Source: Kitasatospora phosalacinea (GTDB lineage Bacteria > Actinomycetota > Actinomycetes > Streptomycetales > Streptomycetaceae). From it: a DNA stretch of 64,000 nucleotides. Position numbers and translations under genes: made by a program. Every line of letters starts with the position of its first letter. Position 1 is the stretch's first letter. The notes beneath the pieces are model-generated. The model had not been told where the DNA came from and made no database searches. It worked only from the letters and a program-made list of their open reading frames with translations. The stretch spans positions 13,539-77,538 of the forward strand of contig NZ_JNYE01000024.1 of NCBI RefSeq assembly GCF_000717185.1. Reading direction: 5' to 3'. This document shows positions 28,478 through 40,851 of this stretch, piece by piece.

Positions 28478-28628
28478 CTACCTCCCCCAAGTGTCGCAAG
28501 GCACATCGCCTCACCGGTTGGGACGCGGCGGCCCGGGTGCGCGGAAGGGGCGCGCGCAGCGGGCGCGGCGGCTGCCGCGACCTGCTCCGCACGCCCCTCC
28601 GGTGTGCTGTCGGACGGTTGACCGACCG

Positions 28629-29609
28629 TCAGTTCAGGGCCATCTCCTCGGTCAGGTTGGCCTCGGTGTTCGGCAGGCCGAGTTCGGCGGCCCGCTTGTC
28701 GGCCATCGCCAGCAGGCGGCGGATCCGGCCGGCCACCGCGTCCTTGGTCAGCGGCGGGTCGGCGAGCGCGCCCAGCTCCTCCAGCGAGGCCTGCTTGTGC
28801 TGCATGCGCAGCGCGCCGGCCGCGGCCAGGTGCTCGGGCACCTCCTCGCCGAGGATCTCCAGGGCGCGCTGCACCCGGGCGCCCGCGGCGACCGCGGCGC
28901 GGGCCGAGCGGCGCAGGTTGGCGTCGTCGAAGTTGGCCAGCCGGTTGGCGGTGGCCCGCACCTCGCGGCGCATCCGGCGCTCCTCCCAGGCCAGCACGGA
29001 CTCGTGCGCGCCGAGGCGGGTGAGCAGCGCGCCGATCGCGTCGCCGTCGCGGATCACCACCCGGTCGACGCCGCGCACCTCGCGGGCCTTGGCCGGGATG
29101 CCGAGCCGGCGGGCCGCGCCGACCAGGGCGAGTGCCGCCTCCGACCCCGGGCAGGTGATCTCCAGGGAGGAGGAGCGCCCGGGCTCGGTCAGCGAGCCGT
29201 GCGCGAGGAAGGCGCCGCGCCAGGCCGCCTCCGCGTCGCAGGTCGCGCCGGAGACCACCGCCGGGGGCAGGCCCCGGATCGGCCGTCCGCGTCCGTCCAC
29301 CAGCCCGGTCTGCCGGGCCAGCAGCTCGCCGTCCTTCACCACCCGCACCACGTACCGGCTGCCGCGTCGCAGCCCGCCGGGGGCCATCACCACCAGATCC
29401 GAGGAGTGTCCGAAGATCTCCAGGAGGTCCTTGCGCAGCCGCCGTGCCGCAATGCCGGTGTCCAGCTCCGCCTCGATCACGATGCGGCCGCTCACAATGT
29501 GCAGTCCGCCCGCAAAACGCAGGATCGCCGAGACCTCCGCCTTGCGGCAGCAGGCACGGGTGACGGGAAGCCGGGAGATCTCGTCTTTCACCGCTGCCGT
29601 CATCGCCAT
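28629..29609 (-). CDS. whiA: Sporulation regulator WhiA
   Basis: DNA-binding developmental regulator that acts with WhiB at the start of sporulation septation; it combines an LAGLIDADG-homing-endonuclease-like N-terminal domain without catalytic residues and a C-terminal helix-turn-helix. 326 residues, beginning [38 protein letters not shown] and [20 protein letters not shown] belong to the former; the HTH is [32 protein letters not shown]. It overlaps yvcK by 10 nt and is the last gene of uvrC-rapZ-yvcK-whiA. ATG 29609 is preferred over ATG 29603. Confidence 0.95.
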   Translation of the reverse strand: MAMTAAVKDEISRLPVTRACCRKAEVSAILRFAGGLHIVSGRIVIEAELDTGIAARRLRKDLLEIFGHSSDLVVMAPGGLRRGSRYVVRVVKDGELLARQTGLVDGRGRPIRGLPPAVVSGATCDAEAAWRGAFLAHGSLTEPGRSSSLEITCPGSEAALALVGAARRLGIPAKAREVRGVDRVVIRDGDAIGALLTRLGAHESVLAWEERRMRREVRATANRLANFDDANLRRSARAAVAAGARVQRALEILGEEVPEHLAAAGALRMQHKQASLEELGALADPPLTKDAVAGRIRRLLAMADKRAAELGLPNTEANLTEEMALN

Positions 29610-30664
29610 GGGCCGATCCTTCCATGAGTCCGGAAAATCCGGTCGTACGCGGCGGCCAAGAGCTCCGCGTCGTGTCGCGGCGTCCCGTCCGCGCGGGCCA
29701 CCGAGTCGAGCACCAGGACGGCGCCCATCCGCTCGGCGGCCTGTTCCAGGCCGGCCAGGTCGGCGACCCCGAAGGCGCCGCCGCTGACCGCCCGCTCGTC
29801 CACCAGGATCGCATCCACGGCCAGGTCCGGGGCGTGGTCGGCGATCACCTCCAGGTGGCGCTGCGGGGTGAAGCCCTCGGTCTCGCCGGGCTGCGGGGCC
29901 AGGTTGAGGGTGAGCAGGCGGCGGGCCCTGGTCCCGGTGAGGGCCTTGGCGAGGTCCGGGACGAGCAGGTGCGGCAGCACGCTGGTGAACCAGGAGCCGG
30001 GGCCGAGCACCACCCAGTCCGCCTCCAGGACGGCCTGCACGGCCTCCGGGACGGCCGGGGGCCCGTCCGGCAGCAGCCGGATCGACTGCACGGTGCCGGG
30101 CGTGATCGCCACCGCGGCCTGGCCGCGCACCGCCGACACCTCGGCGGGGCGCAGCGGGTCGTGGCCGCGGACCTGCGCCTCGATGTCCAGCGGGACGGCG
30201 GACATCGGCAGCACCCGGCCCTGCACGTTCAGCAGCCGGCCGACCCAGTCCAGCGCTTCCACCGGGTCGCCGAGCTTCTCCCAGAGCGCCACGATCAGCA
30301 GGTTGCCGACCGCGTGGCCGCCGAGCTCGCCGGTGCCCGCGAAGCGCTGCTGGATCACCTCGGACCACGTCCGGCCCCAGTCGTCGTCGCCGCACAGCGC
30401 GGCCAGCGCCTTGCGCAGGTCGCCGGGCGGCAGCACGCCGAGCTCGGCGCGCAGCCGCCCGCTGGAGCCGCCGTCGTCGGCGACGGTGACCACCGCGGTC
30501 AGCTCGGTGGTGAGCCGGCGCAGCGCGGACAGCGAGGCGGACAGGCCCTGGCCGCCGCCCAGGGCCGCCACCCTCAGCCGGTTGGGCCTGGGCGCGCCGG
30601 GGCGCGGGGCCCGCTCGGCGGGTCTGGTCCGGAGCTGCTGCCGCGCTGGCACGTATCCCGTCAC
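29600..30664 (-). CDS. yvcK: YvcK/CofD-like family protein (gluconeogenesis factor)
   Basis: 354-residue cytoplasmic protein of the CofD/YvcK family, which binds UDP-sugars in Bacillus and supports cell wall synthesis on gluconeogenic carbon. Family motifs: [20 protein letters not shown] (nucleotide loop), [30 protein letters not shown] and [44 protein letters not shown] follows. A 28-residue Arg/Pro/Ala leader precedes the fold. GTG 30664, 61 nt after rapZ. The conserved rapZ-yvcK-whiA order is found widely in Gram-positives. Confidence 0.92.
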   Translation of the reverse strand: MTGYVPARQQLRTRPAERAPRPGAPRPNRLRVAALGGGQGLSASLSALRRLTTELTAVVTVADDGGSSGRLRAELGVLPPGDLRKALAALCGDDDWGRTWSEVIQQRFAGTGELGGHAVGNLLIVALWEKLGDPVEALDWVGRLLNVQGRVLPMSAVPLDIEAQVRGHDPLRPAEVSAVRGQAAVAITPGTVQSIRLLPDGPPAVPEAVQAVLEADWVVLGPGSWFTSVLPHLLVPDLAKALTGTRARRLLTLNLAPQPGETEGFTPQRHLEVIADHAPDLAVDAILVDERAVSGGAFGVADLAGLEQAAERMGAVLVLDSVARADGTPRHDAELLAAAYDRIFRTHGRIGPWR

Positions 30665-30725
30665 GCCGACCCCATGTTCCTGTCTCGTGCTCGACCGGGG
30701 CGGCGGTGCGGGGGTTCCCGGCCGC

Positions 30726-31610
30726 TTACTCCCGGCCCATGTCCCGGTGGACCAGCACCGTCTCGACCCCGTCCGCGATCAGACGCTTGGTCAGCTGCTC
30801 GGACATCGCCACGCTGCGGTGCTTGCCTCCGGTGCAGCCTACGGCAAGCGTCATGTAGCGCTTCCCCTCCCGGCGGTACCCCTCGGTGATGATCCGGAGC
30901 AGGTCGGTGTAGCCGTCCACGAACTGCTGCGCGCCGGGCTGCTGGAACACGTACTCGGCGACCTCCGGGTCGGTGCCGGTGCGGGCCCGCAGCTCGGGGA
31001 CCCAGTGCGGGTTGGGCAGGAAGCGGCAGTCCACCACCAGGTCGGCGTCGACCGGCAGGCCGTACTTGAAGCCGAAGGACATCACGGTGGCGCGCAGCTC
31101 CGGCTCGTCCTGCCCGGCGAACTGGGCGTCCATCTTGGCGCGCAGCTGGTGCACGTTGAGGTTGGAGGTGTCGAGCACCAGGTCGGCCTCGCCGCGCAGC
31201 TCGCGCAACAGCTCGCGCTCGCGGGCGATGCCGTCGACGATCCGGCCGTCGGCCTGCAGCGGGTGCGGGCGGCGGACCGACTCGAAGCGGCGCACCAGCG
31301 CGTCGTCGGAGGAGTCGAGGAAGAGCACCCGGAGCCGGACGCCGCGCTTCTCCAGCTCCTCCAGCGAGGTCAGCAGGTCGTCGAAGAAGGTGCGGCCGCG
31401 GACGTCGACCACGGCGCCGATCCGCGGCACCGCGCCCTGCGAGCGGGCGCCCAGGTCGACCATGGTGGGGATCAGCGCGGGCGGCAGGTTGTCGACCACG
31501 AACCAGCCGAGGTCCTCCAGGCACTTGGCGGCGGTGGAACGGCCCGCCCCGGACATGCCGGAGATGATCACCAGCTCGGGGGTGGTCTCTCCCCCGTTGG
31601 ACACTGTCAC
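30726..31610 (-). CDS. rapZ: RNase adapter RapZ family P-loop protein
   Basis: 294-residue RapZ (YvcJ) family nucleotide-binding protein. Walker A is [21 protein letters not shown], followed by the family hallmark [17 protein letters not shown]. The middle contains [16 protein letters not shown]. The C-terminal substrate-like domain includes [32 protein letters not shown] and [17 protein letters not shown]. In enterobacteria RapZ guides RNase E to small RNAs; in actinomycetes its role is not settled. GTG 31610 overlaps the uvrC stop as GTGA, so the two are translationally coupled. Confidence 0.93.
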   Translation of the reverse strand: MTVSNGGETTPELVIISGMSGAGRSTAAKCLEDLGWFVVDNLPPALIPTMVDLGARSQGAVPRIGAVVDVRGRTFFDDLLTSLEELEKRGVRLRVLFLDSSDDALVRRFESVRRPHPLQADGRIVDGIARERELLRELRGEADLVLDTSNLNVHQLRAKMDAQFAGQDEPELRATVMSFGFKYGLPVDADLVVDCRFLPNPHWVPELRARTGTDPEVAEYVFQQPGAQQFVDGYTDLLRIITEGYRREGKRYMTLAVGCTGGKHRSVAMSEQLTKRLIADGVETVLVHRDMGRE

Positions 31611-33610
31611 GTCTCTTCCCCGCTTCTCGGTACTGCTGTGGCCGTGCTGTCTTCGATGATCTCGCCGGTCGCGGTGTTGACCGCGAATGCGGCAGGTGTA
31701 CGGGAGGCCAAGGCTGCGGCAACAGTCTCGGCGGTGCGGCGCCCGATCCCGGGGACCTCGCACAGTTCGTCGACGGTCGCCGCGCGCAGCTTCTTCAGCG
31801 AACCGAAGTGCTTGAGCAGGGCCCGGCGGCGAGTCTCGCCCAGCCCGGGGACGGAGTCCAGTTCCCCCGCCGTGAGCCGTTTGGCGCGCTTGGCCCGCTG
31901 GTAGGTGATGGCGAAGCGGTGCGCCTCGTCGCGCACCCGCTGCAGCAGGTAGAGGCCCTCGCTGGAGCGCGGCAGCACCACCGGGTCGTCCTGGCCGGGC
32001 AGCCACACCTCCTCCAGGCGCTTGGCCAGCCCGCACACCGCGACGTCGTCGATGCCCAGCCCCTCCAGCGCCCGCACGGCGGCGGCGACCTGCGGCTGCC
32101 CGCCGTCGACCACCAGCAGTTGCGGCGGGTAGGCGAAGCGCTTGGGGCGGCCGTTCTCGTCGGTGAGCGCCCCGTCCTCCCCCGGGGCCTCCTCGGGCAC
32201 CGCCCACTCGCCGGTCCGCTCGCGCTCCTGGAGGTAGCGGCGGAAGCGGCGGGTGATCACCTCGTGCATCGAGCGGACGTCGTCCTGGCCCTCGAACGAC
32301 TTGACCTCGAAGCGGCGGTACTCGCCCTTGCGGGCCAGGCCGTCCTCGAAGACCACCATGGAGGCGACCACGTCCTCGCCCTGGAGGTGCGAGACGTCGA
32401 AGCACTCGATGCGCAGCGGCACCGAGTCCAGTTCCAGGGCGTCGGCGATCTCCTGGAGGGCGCGGCTGCGGGTGGTCAGGTCGGAGGCGCGCTTGGTCTT
32501 GTGCAGCGCCAGCGCCTGCTGGGCGTTGCGCTGGACGGTCTCCATCAGGTCCTTCTTGTCGCCGCGCTGCGGGACGCGCAGGTCGACCTGGGCGCCGCGC
32601 AGGGCGGACAGCCACGCGTGCACGGCCTCGTCGGGCAGCGCGGGGACGAGCACCTCGCGCGGGACCTGCTCGTTGCCCTCGCCGTACAGCTGCTGCAGGG
32701 CGTGCTCGACCAGGCCCGCGGTGTCCACGTCCTCGACCCGGTCGGTGACCCAGCCGCGCTGGCCGCGGACCCGGCCGCCGCGGACGTGGAAGATCTGCAC
32801 GGCGGCCTCGAGCTCGTCCTCGGCCAGGGCCAGCAGGTCGGCGTCGGTGCCGTCGCCGAGGACGACCGCGTTCTTCTCCATCGCGCGCTGCAGGGCGCCG
32901 AGGTCGTCGCGCAGCCGGGCGGCCTTCTCGTACTCCATCTCGGCGGCGGCCTGCTGCATCTCCTGCTCCACCCGGCGCAGGTGGCCGCCCGTCCGGCCGG
33001 CCATGAAGTCGCAGAACTCCTCGGCGAGTTCGCGGTGCTCGGCGGCCGTGACCTTGCCGACGCAGGGCGCGGCGCACTTGCCGATGTAGCCGAGCAGGCA
33101 GGGGCGGCCGACCTGCTGGGCGCGCTTGAACACGCCGTTGGAGCACGTCCGCACCGGGAAGACCCGCAGCAGCAGGTCGACCGTCTCGCGGATCGCCCAG
33201 GCGTGCCCGTACGGGCCGAAGTAGCGCACGCCCTTCCTGTGCGCGCCGCGCATCACCTGGACGCGGGGGAACTCCTCGTTCAGGGTGACCGCCAGCTCCG
33301 GGTAGCTCTTGTCGTCCCGGTACTTGACGTTGAACCGCGGGTCGAACTCCTTGATCCAGGAGTACTCCAGCTGCAGCGCCTCGACCTCGGTGGAGACCAC
33401 CGTCCACTCCACCGAGGCCGCGGTGGTCACCATCGTCGCGGTGCGCGGGTGCAGGTTCGCCACGTCCTGGAAGTACGAGGAGAGGCGCTGGCGCAGGCTC
33501 TTCGCCTTGCCCACGTAGATGACCCGGCCGTGCGCGTCGCGGAACTTGTACACCCCGGGCGAGGGCGGGATCGCCCCCGGCGCCGGTCGGTAGGTGGACG
33601 GGTCTGCCAT
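31607..33610 (-). CDS. uvrC: Excinuclease ABC subunit UvrC
   Basis: UvrC makes both incisions in nucleotide excision repair. 667 residues. GIY-YIG N-terminal nuclease ([26 protein letters not shown]), a cysteine-bearing segment, a UVR motif near [20 protein letters not shown], the RNase-H-like 5' nuclease ([24 protein letters not shown] with catalytic Asp residues; [18 protein letters not shown]) and the C-terminal helix-hairpin-helix pair ([35 protein letters not shown]). uvrA and uvrB are within 11 kb on the same strand but in separate transcription units. Confidence 0.96.
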   Translation of the reverse strand: MADPSTYRPAPGAIPPSPGVYKFRDAHGRVIYVGKAKSLRQRLSSYFQDVANLHPRTATMVTTAASVEWTVVSTEVEALQLEYSWIKEFDPRFNVKYRDDKSYPELAVTLNEEFPRVQVMRGAHRKGVRYFGPYGHAWAIRETVDLLLRVFPVRTCSNGVFKRAQQVGRPCLLGYIGKCAAPCVGKVTAAEHRELAEEFCDFMAGRTGGHLRRVEQEMQQAAAEMEYEKAARLRDDLGALQRAMEKNAVVLGDGTDADLLALAEDELEAAVQIFHVRGGRVRGQRGWVTDRVEDVDTAGLVEHALQQLYGEGNEQVPREVLVPALPDEAVHAWLSALRGAQVDLRVPQRGDKKDLMETVQRNAQQALALHKTKRASDLTTRSRALQEIADALELDSVPLRIECFDVSHLQGEDVVASMVVFEDGLARKGEYRRFEVKSFEGQDDVRSMHEVITRRFRRYLQERERTGEWAVPEEAPGEDGALTDENGRPKRFAYPPQLLVVDGGQPQVAAAVRALEGLGIDDVAVCGLAKRLEEVWLPGQDDPVVLPRSSEGLYLLQRVRDEAHRFAITYQRAKRAKRLTAGELDSVPGLGETRRRALLKHFGSLKKLRAATVDELCEVPGIGRRTAETVAAALASRTPAAFAVNTATGEIIEDSTATAVPRSGEET

Positions 33611-33655
33611 GCCCCTACCGTACCGACTGCCGGTGACAGCGCGGCGCGGTCGCCG

Positions 33656-33808
33656 TCAGTCGGACTCCTCCTGCGCCGCCGCGGCGGCCAGGTGCGCCCG
33701 GAGTTCGGCGTTCTCCACCTCCAGCCGGGCGATCCGCTTGCGCGCGAAGTAGAGCTCCAGGACGGCGTCCTGGAACTCCCGCACCAGTTCCTCCGGGGTC
33801 AGCTGCAC
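33656..33808 (-). CDS. Small coiled-coil protein, 50 residues
   Basis: A short gene reading from GTG 33808 to TGA 33656. It begins MQLTPEELVREFQDAV and continues as one amphipathic helix: the leucines and aliphatics in LELYFARKRIARLEVENAELRAHL fall at heptad positions, ending in an Ala tail and acidic EESD. A GGGAAGGA ribosome site sits 7 nt upstream of the start, and the gene lies 16 nt after the secreted protein gene and 45 nt before uvrC. Composition and heptad pattern look like selected protein, not noise. Probably a dimeric coiled coil; partner and function unknown. Confidence 0.65.
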   Translation of the reverse strand: MQLTPEELVREFQDAVLELYFARKRIARLEVENAELRAHLAAAAAQEESD

Positions 33809-33824
33809 GGTCCGTCCTTCCCGC

Positions 33825-34601
33825 TCAGGCCGAGGCGATCTTGGTGACGGTGCCCGCGGAGCCGCGCCAGTACAGCGCGCCGTCCCGGGCGAACAGCGTG
33901 CCGCCGCCGGCCGCGGCGTCCACCCCGGTCGGGGCGGCGGCGGCGTTGCCGATCCGCACGGTGCCCTCCACCAGCAGGCCCGCGGCGTCGGTGCCGGCCT
34001 TCTGCACGACGTGCACCTTGGCGCGCGGATTGTCGCCCCGGACGGTGCCGATGCCGACCAGGCCGCTGCCCTTGACGACGAAGTCGTCCAGGCCGGTGTT
34101 GTTGCGCAGCGCGATCAGGTTGCCCTGGGTGGCGCCGTCGGTCGCGGTCACGTAGATGCCCTGGGCGGCGGTGCCGGCGGTCCTCAGGTCGATGGAGAGG
34201 GCGGCCGCGTTCTTGTCGCTGGCGTCGTCGTAGCCCGTGTGCGTGATCTTGAGGGTGCCGCGGGCCTTCTCGACGCCGGTCAGGTACATCGCGGAGGTGT
34301 CCGGGTTCTTGGACACCGCGTTGATCGCGGAACCGCCGTTGAGCCTGGGCGTGACGCCGTCGGCGTCGAAACCGGTGGTGCCGTTCTGGACGGCCACCAG
34401 GGCGTGCGCGTAGGCGACCGCCTTCGACTCGGTGACGAAGCAGGCGGCCTGGCTGTTCAGGCCGTCCGCGTAGAAGCTCTGCGCGCTGACCTGGCTGTTG
34501 AAGACGGTGACCTGGTCGGCCGCGCTCGCGCCGTCCGCGTTCCCCACCGCGACCGTGACCGCGCCCGCCGTGAACGCCCCCATGAACAGTCGGCGATTCA
34601 T
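33825..34601 (-). CDS. Secreted protein with phage tail-fibre/hyaluronidase-like beta repeats
   Basis: 258 residues. The N-terminal signal (MNRRLFMGAFTAGAVTVAVG, then GASAAD) has a near-twin-arginine start and an Ala-x-Ala cleavage site, so it is probably exported. The mature part is rich in Gly, Thr, Asn and Val, with short strand-turn units (TLKITHTGYDDASDKNAAALSIDL, AAQGIYVTATDGATQGNLIAL, DDFVVKGSGLVGIGTVRG) and ends ARDGALYWRGSAGTVTKIA. This strand-turn style and ending recall the triple-stranded beta region of phage tail-fibre and hyaluronidase proteins. No catalytic residues recognised. It may be an exported structural or adhesive protein, possibly of phage descent. Confidence 0.6.
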   Translation of the reverse strand: MNRRLFMGAFTAGAVTVAVGNADGASAADQVTVFNSQVSAQSFYADGLNSQAACFVTESKAVAYAHALVAVQNGTTGFDADGVTPRLNGGSAINAVSKNPDTSAMYLTGVEKARGTLKITHTGYDDASDKNAAALSIDLRTAGTAAQGIYVTATDGATQGNLIALRNNTGLDDFVVKGSGLVGIGTVRGDNPRAKVHVVQKAGTDAAGLLVEGTVRIGNAAAAPTGVDAAAGGGTLFARDGALYWRGSAGTVTKIASA

Positions 34602-34646
34602 CCTGCCGTTCCCCCTGGTTGTTCTTCTCTTGCCGCCGACGGCCCG

Positions 34647-35063
34647 TCAGCCCTTGGTGACCTGCAGGTTCCCGTTCTGCACCGCGACCTGGTAGGCGGG
34701 CAGCGGCTTCGGCGCCGGGCCGTCCTGGACGGCGCCGTCGGAGATCCCGAACCGGCTGCCGTGGCACAGGCACTGGATCTGCTCCTTGACCACCCCGTTG
34801 ACCAGGCACCCGGCGTGCGTGCACTTCGCGCTGAACGCCTTGTACTCGCCCGCGGCGGGCTGCGTCACCACGACGGCCTGCTCCCGGTAGACCTTCCCGC
34901 CGCCGACCGGCACGTCCGCGGCCGGGCCGAGGTCGACCGGGCCGGAGGAGGCGGCCTTGCCGTCGTCCCCGGACGACGAGGAGCAGCCGGCGGCCGCGGC
35001 CCCCGCGAGCGCGACGGCCGCGCAGCACAGCACGGTACGGCGGGAGGCGGTGGGCTCGGTCAT
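34647..35063 (-). CDS. Exported Rieske (2Fe-2S) lipoprotein
   Basis: 138 residues. Tat-type signal (TASRRTVLCCAAVALAGAAAAGCSSSSG) with a lipobox cysteine, so it is likely folded in the cytoplasm with its cluster, exported by Tat and lipid-anchored outside. Cluster ligands are CTHAGC (in SAKCTHAGCLV) and CLCHGS (in IQCLCHGSRFGISDG), the high-potential Rieske type with the cysteine pair that can form the stabilising disulfide. ATG 35063 chosen. Such small Rieske lipoproteins are common in Streptomyces near uvrA; their redox partner is not known. Confidence 0.9.
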   Translation of the reverse strand: MTEPTASRRTVLCCAAVALAGAAAAGCSSSSGDDGKAASSGPVDLGPAADVPVGGGKVYREQAVVVTQPAAGEYKAFSAKCTHAGCLVNGVVKEQIQCLCHGSRFGISDGAVQDGPAPKPLPAYQVAVQNGNLQVTKG

Positions 35064-35106
35064 CGGGGCTCCTCGGTGCGGGATTTGGCGCCAGCAACCT
35101 AGCACG

Positions 35107-35158
35107 CGCGGACGGGCCCGCCCGGGGAGGCGTGCGCTCCCGGGCGGGCCCGTCCGCG
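35107..35158. terminator. Long terminator after uvrA
   Basis: Perfect 20-bp stem CGCGGACGGGCCCGCCCGGG (35107-35126) paired with 35139-35158, loop of 12. It lies between uvrA and the Rieske lipoprotein gene, which runs in the same direction. Confidence 0.85.
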
Positions 35159-35166
35159 GGCGGCGG

Positions 35167-38046
<2,880 letters not shown>

Positions 38047-38297
38047 TGCTACTGGCGCCTTTCTCCGGGTCGAAGGGGAGGGGGGTGTGCTTCTTCGTGC
38101 TTCTTCCAGGATGCGCCCGCCAGCGTACTAGCTCATTCGTTCGAATCTGAGCCTGTCCAGCGGGGACCACCCGGACGGGTGAACGGCACCCGCGCTCGAC
38201 GGTAGCGTCAACGACTGACAACCGGCCCGGGCAACGCCCGGACCGCTCGCCGCACCGCCTCGACCCGCACCCCCGACCGTCGAAAGGCACCGCCCCG

Positions 38298-39068
38298 ATG
38301 AGCGACCCCACCACCGCAGCCGCCGCTGCCGCCGCCGCGGCCGAACAGCTGCGGGCCACCGTGGAGAGCACCGACCTGCTGCTGCACACCCTCGCCGAAC
38401 TGGACCCCGCCGAGCTGTCCGGCCCGTCCGGCCTGCCCGGCTGGACCCGCGGGCACGTGCTCGCGCACGTCTCGCGCAACGCGGACTCCCTGGTCAACCT
38501 GCTGACCGGGGCCCGCACCGGCGAGGACGTCCCGCAGTACCCCACCCCCGAGAGCCGGGACGCCGGCATCGCGGCCGGGGCCGGGCGCCCGCTGGCCGAG
38601 CAGGTCGCCGACGTCCGGGCCAGCCAGCAGCGCTTCCTGGACGCCGCCGCGCTGCTCGCCCCCGAGCACTGGACCGCCCGGATCACCCACCGCGCCGGCT
38701 ACGTCTTCCCGGCCTGGCAGATCCCGGCGAAGCGGCTGGCCGAGCTGGAGTACCACCACGTCGACCTGAACGCCGGGTACACCCCCGCGCACTGGCCGGA
38801 ACCGTTCGCGATCGCCGAGTTCCGACGGCTGGGCGGGCACTTCGGCGGCGCGGCGGGGCTGCCCGGCGTGCGGCTGGTCGCCGAGGACGCCGGGCTGGAG
38901 GCCAGGATCGGCGGCGAGCCGCTCGACCTGACCGCGGAGGGCCCGGTGCGGGCGCTCACCGGCTGGCTGTCCGGCCGCTCGAACGGGGACGGCCTGCAGG
39001 TCCACCGCGGCGACGAGGGCCTCGTCGACCCCCGTTCCGCACTGCCCGCGCTCCCCCCGATGGGATGA
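38298..39068 (+). CDS. Maleylpyruvate isomerase family mycothiol-dependent enzyme
   Basis: 256-residue DinB-superfamily protein of the MDMPI type. The N-terminal four-helix bundle carries the metal histidine of WTRGHVLAHVSRNADSLVNLL and the pair in LAELEYHHVDLNAGY; the C-terminal small domain (VRALTGWLSGRSNGDGL) is the SCP2-like part. Members use mycothiol as cofactor for isomerase or detoxification reactions. Which substrate is used here is unclear, as no gentisate or protocatechuate genes are adjacent. An Ala repeat follows MSDPTT. It is followed after 48 nt by a metallo-hydrolase with which it probably forms an operon. Confidence 0.88.
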   Translation: MSDPTTAAAAAAAAAEQLRATVESTDLLLHTLAELDPAELSGPSGLPGWTRGHVLAHVSRNADSLVNLLTGARTGEDVPQYPTPESRDAGIAAGAGRPLAEQVADVRASQQRFLDAAALLAPEHWTARITHRAGYVFPAWQIPAKRLAELEYHHVDLNAGYTPAHWPEPFAIAEFRRLGGHFGGAAGLPGVRLVAEDAGLEARIGGEPLDLTAEGPVRALTGWLSGRSNGDGLQVHRGDEGLVDPRSALPALPPMG

Positions 39069-39116
39069 TGGTGGGCGGTTGACGCGAGAGCCCGACAGCG
39101 AGCGAGGAGCGGCCTG

Positions 39117-39770
39117 ATGACGTACCACGGAGCGGTGAAGGTCGGCGGGGCCCCGGACGTCCGGGAGCTGGCCCACCTGATCGTCACCAAGGTGGCGGTC
39201 GGCCCGCACGACAACAACGCCTACCTGCTGCGCTGCCGGGCCACCGACGAGCAGCTGCTGATCGACGCGGCGGCCGACGCGCCGGTGCTGCTGGAGACCG
39301 TCGGCCCCCGGCTGGCCGCGGTGGTCACCACCCACCGGCACCGCGACCACTGGGGCGCGCTGGCCGAGGTGGTGGCCGCCACCGGCGCCCGCACCGTGGC
39401 CGGGCGGATCGACGCGGAGGGCATCGACGTGCCCACCGACCTGGCCCTGGAGGACGGCTCGGTGCTGCGCTTCGGGCAGGTCGAGCTGACGGTGCGCCAC
39501 CTGGTGGGCCACACCCCCGGCGCGATCGTGCTGCTCTACGACGACCCGCAGGGCCACCCGCACCTGTTCACCGGCGACTGCCTCTTCCCGGGCGGGGTCG
39601 GCAACACCTGGGGCGACCCGGCCGCGTTCGACTCGCTGTTCCGGGACGTCAACGAGAAGGTCTTCGACGTCCTCCCGGACGAGACCTGGGTCTACCCCGG
39701 CCACGGCGGCGACACCACCCTGGGCGCCGAGCGCCCGCACCTGCCGGAGTGGCGCGAGCGCGGCTGGTGA
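39117..39770 (+). CDS. MBL-fold metallo-hydrolase (glyoxalase II-like)
   Basis: 217-residue metallo-beta-lactamase-fold hydrolase. Metal ligands: TTHRHRDHWGAL (the HxHxDH motif), LVGHTPGAIVLL for the third His, FTGDCLFPGG for the bridging Asp and YPGHGGDTTLG for the last His. The size and spacing fit glyoxalase-II/hydroxyacylglutathione-hydrolase-like enzymes, which in actinomycetes may act on mycothiol thioesters. Pairing with the mycothiol-type enzyme directly upstream supports a shared thiol-detoxification role; this is inference. ATG 39117 with a GAGGAG site. Confidence 0.88.
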   Translation: MTYHGAVKVGGAPDVRELAHLIVTKVAVGPHDNNAYLLRCRATDEQLLIDAAADAPVLLETVGPRLAAVVTTHRHRDHWGALAEVVAATGARTVAGRIDAEGIDVPTDLALEDGSVLRFGQVELTVRHLVGHTPGAIVLLYDDPQGHPHLFTGDCLFPGGVGNTWGDPAAFDSLFRDVNEKVFDVLPDETWVYPGHGGDTTLGAERPHLPEWRERGW

Positions 39771-39776
39771 CGCGCC

Positions 39777-39813
39777 GACGGGGCCCCGCCGAACGGCTCG
39801 GCGGGGCCCCGTC
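39777..39813. terminator. Bidirectional terminator
   Basis: Perfect 16-bp stem GACGGGGCCCCGCCGA (39777-39792) / TCGGCGGGGCCCCGTC (39798-39813), between convergent metallo-hydrolase and terC. Confidence 0.85.
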
Positions 39814-39823
39814 GTGCGTCGGC

Positions 39824-40807
39824 TCAGGCGTCGATCTTCTCCGGCGCGGCGGCCTCCGCGGCCTCCTGCTTCTTCGCGGCGACCAGGCTGGTGACGGTGG
39901 TGACCGCCAGGGTCAGCACGATGAAGCCCAGCGAGACCGGGATGCCGATCTCCGGCACGTGCACGCCGCTCTCGTGCAGCGCGTGCAGGACCAGCTTGAC
40001 GCCGATGAAGCCGAGGATCACCGACAGGCCGTAGGACAGGTGGACCAGCTTCTTCAGCAGCCCGCCGATCAGGAAGTACAGCTGCCGCAGGCCCATCAGC
40101 GCGAAGGCGTTGGCGGTGAAGACGATGTACGGGTCCTGGGTGAGGCCGAAGATCGCCGGGATGGAGTCCAGCGCGAACAGCACGTCGGTGGTGCCGATCG
40201 CCAGCATCACGATCAGCATCGGGGTCATCAGCCGGCGGCCGTTCTCCCGGACGAACAGCTTGGTGCCGTGGTACCGGTCGGTGGACGGGAAGCGCCGCTC
40301 GATCGACTTGAGCAGGCGGTTCTCCTCGAACTCCTCCTCTTCCTCCTCGGCGCGGGCCTCCTTGATCAGCTTCCAGGCCGTCCAGACCAGGAACGCGCCG
40401 AAGATGTAGAAGACCCAGGAGAAGTTCGAGACCATCGCCGCGCCGCCCGCGATGAAGACCGCCCGCAGCACCAGGGCGATGATCACGCCGAACATCAGCA
40501 CCCGCTGCTGGTAGATCCGCGGCACCGCGAACTTGCCCATGATCAGGATGAACACGAACAGGTTGTCGACGCTGAGCGACTTCTCGGTGATGTAGCCCGC
40601 GAAGAACTCGCCGGCGGGCTTCCCGCCGCCGTACCACCATAGGAAGCCGCCGAACAGCACGGCCAGGGCCGCCCAGACCGCCGTCCAGATGCCGGCCTCC
40701 TTGACGGAGACCTCGTGCGGCTTGCGGCCGCCGATGAAGAAGTCGGCCACCACCAGGGCGATCAGCACCGCGATGGTGCCGCCCCACAGGCCTGCGGATA
40801 CGTCCAT
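39824..40807 (-). CDS. TerC family integral membrane protein (probable Mn2+ exporter)
   Basis: 327-residue polytopic membrane protein with about nine helices. The family hallmarks are EKSLSVDNLFVFILIM and GTTDVLFALDSIPAIFGLTQDPYIVFTANAFALMGLRQLYF, with acidic residues inside helices. TerC/YkoY/Alx proteins export manganese or support metalation of secreted proteins. Start ATG 40807 has a strong GGAGGAG site that is half-buried in a regulatory hairpin; a GTG further upstream lies inside that hairpin and is rejected. A cytoplasmic acidic loop (EARAEEEEEEFEENR) precedes the fifth helix. It is controlled by the adjacent yybP-ykoY riboswitch. Confidence 0.93.
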   Translation of the reverse strand: MDVSAGLWGGTIAVLIALVVADFFIGGRKPHEVSVKEAGIWTAVWAALAVLFGGFLWWYGGGKPAGEFFAGYITEKSLSVDNLFVFILIMGKFAVPRIYQQRVLMFGVIIALVLRAVFIAGGAAMVSNFSWVFYIFGAFLVWTAWKLIKEARAEEEEEEFEENRLLKSIERRFPSTDRYHGTKLFVRENGRRLMTPMLIVMLAIGTTDVLFALDSIPAIFGLTQDPYIVFTANAFALMGLRQLYFLIGGLLKKLVHLSYGLSVILGFIGVKLVLHALHESGVHVPEIGIPVSLGFIVLTLAVTTVTSLVAAKKQEAAEAAAPEKIDA

Positions 40808-40812
40808 GTCTG

Positions 40813-40851
40813 CTCCTCCGGCAGATAGGCGAACAATCGTCACTGCCGGAG
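40813..40851 (-). promoter_or_regulatory. RBS-sequestering hairpin (expression platform) of terC
   Basis: CTCCGGCAG (40851-40843) pairs perfectly with CTGCCGGAG (40824-40816), burying half of the GGAGGAG ribosome site (40819-40813) five bases before ATG 40807. Its 5' arm overlaps the 3' strand of riboswitch helix P1, so the two structures exclude each other. Confidence 0.75.

Noticed and set aside
28613..28630. Short stem GACGGT/ACCGTC at the end of whiA as terminator
   Set aside because: Only 6 bp and overlapping the stop codon; too weak to call.
33825..34601. Prophage remnant
   Set aside because: A single fibre-like gene with a signal peptide; no integrase, capsid or lysis genes nearby.
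40807..40843. Earlier GTG start of terC at 40843
   Set aside because: It lies within the regulatory hairpin, lacks a ribosome site, and the added residues are not membrane-like.
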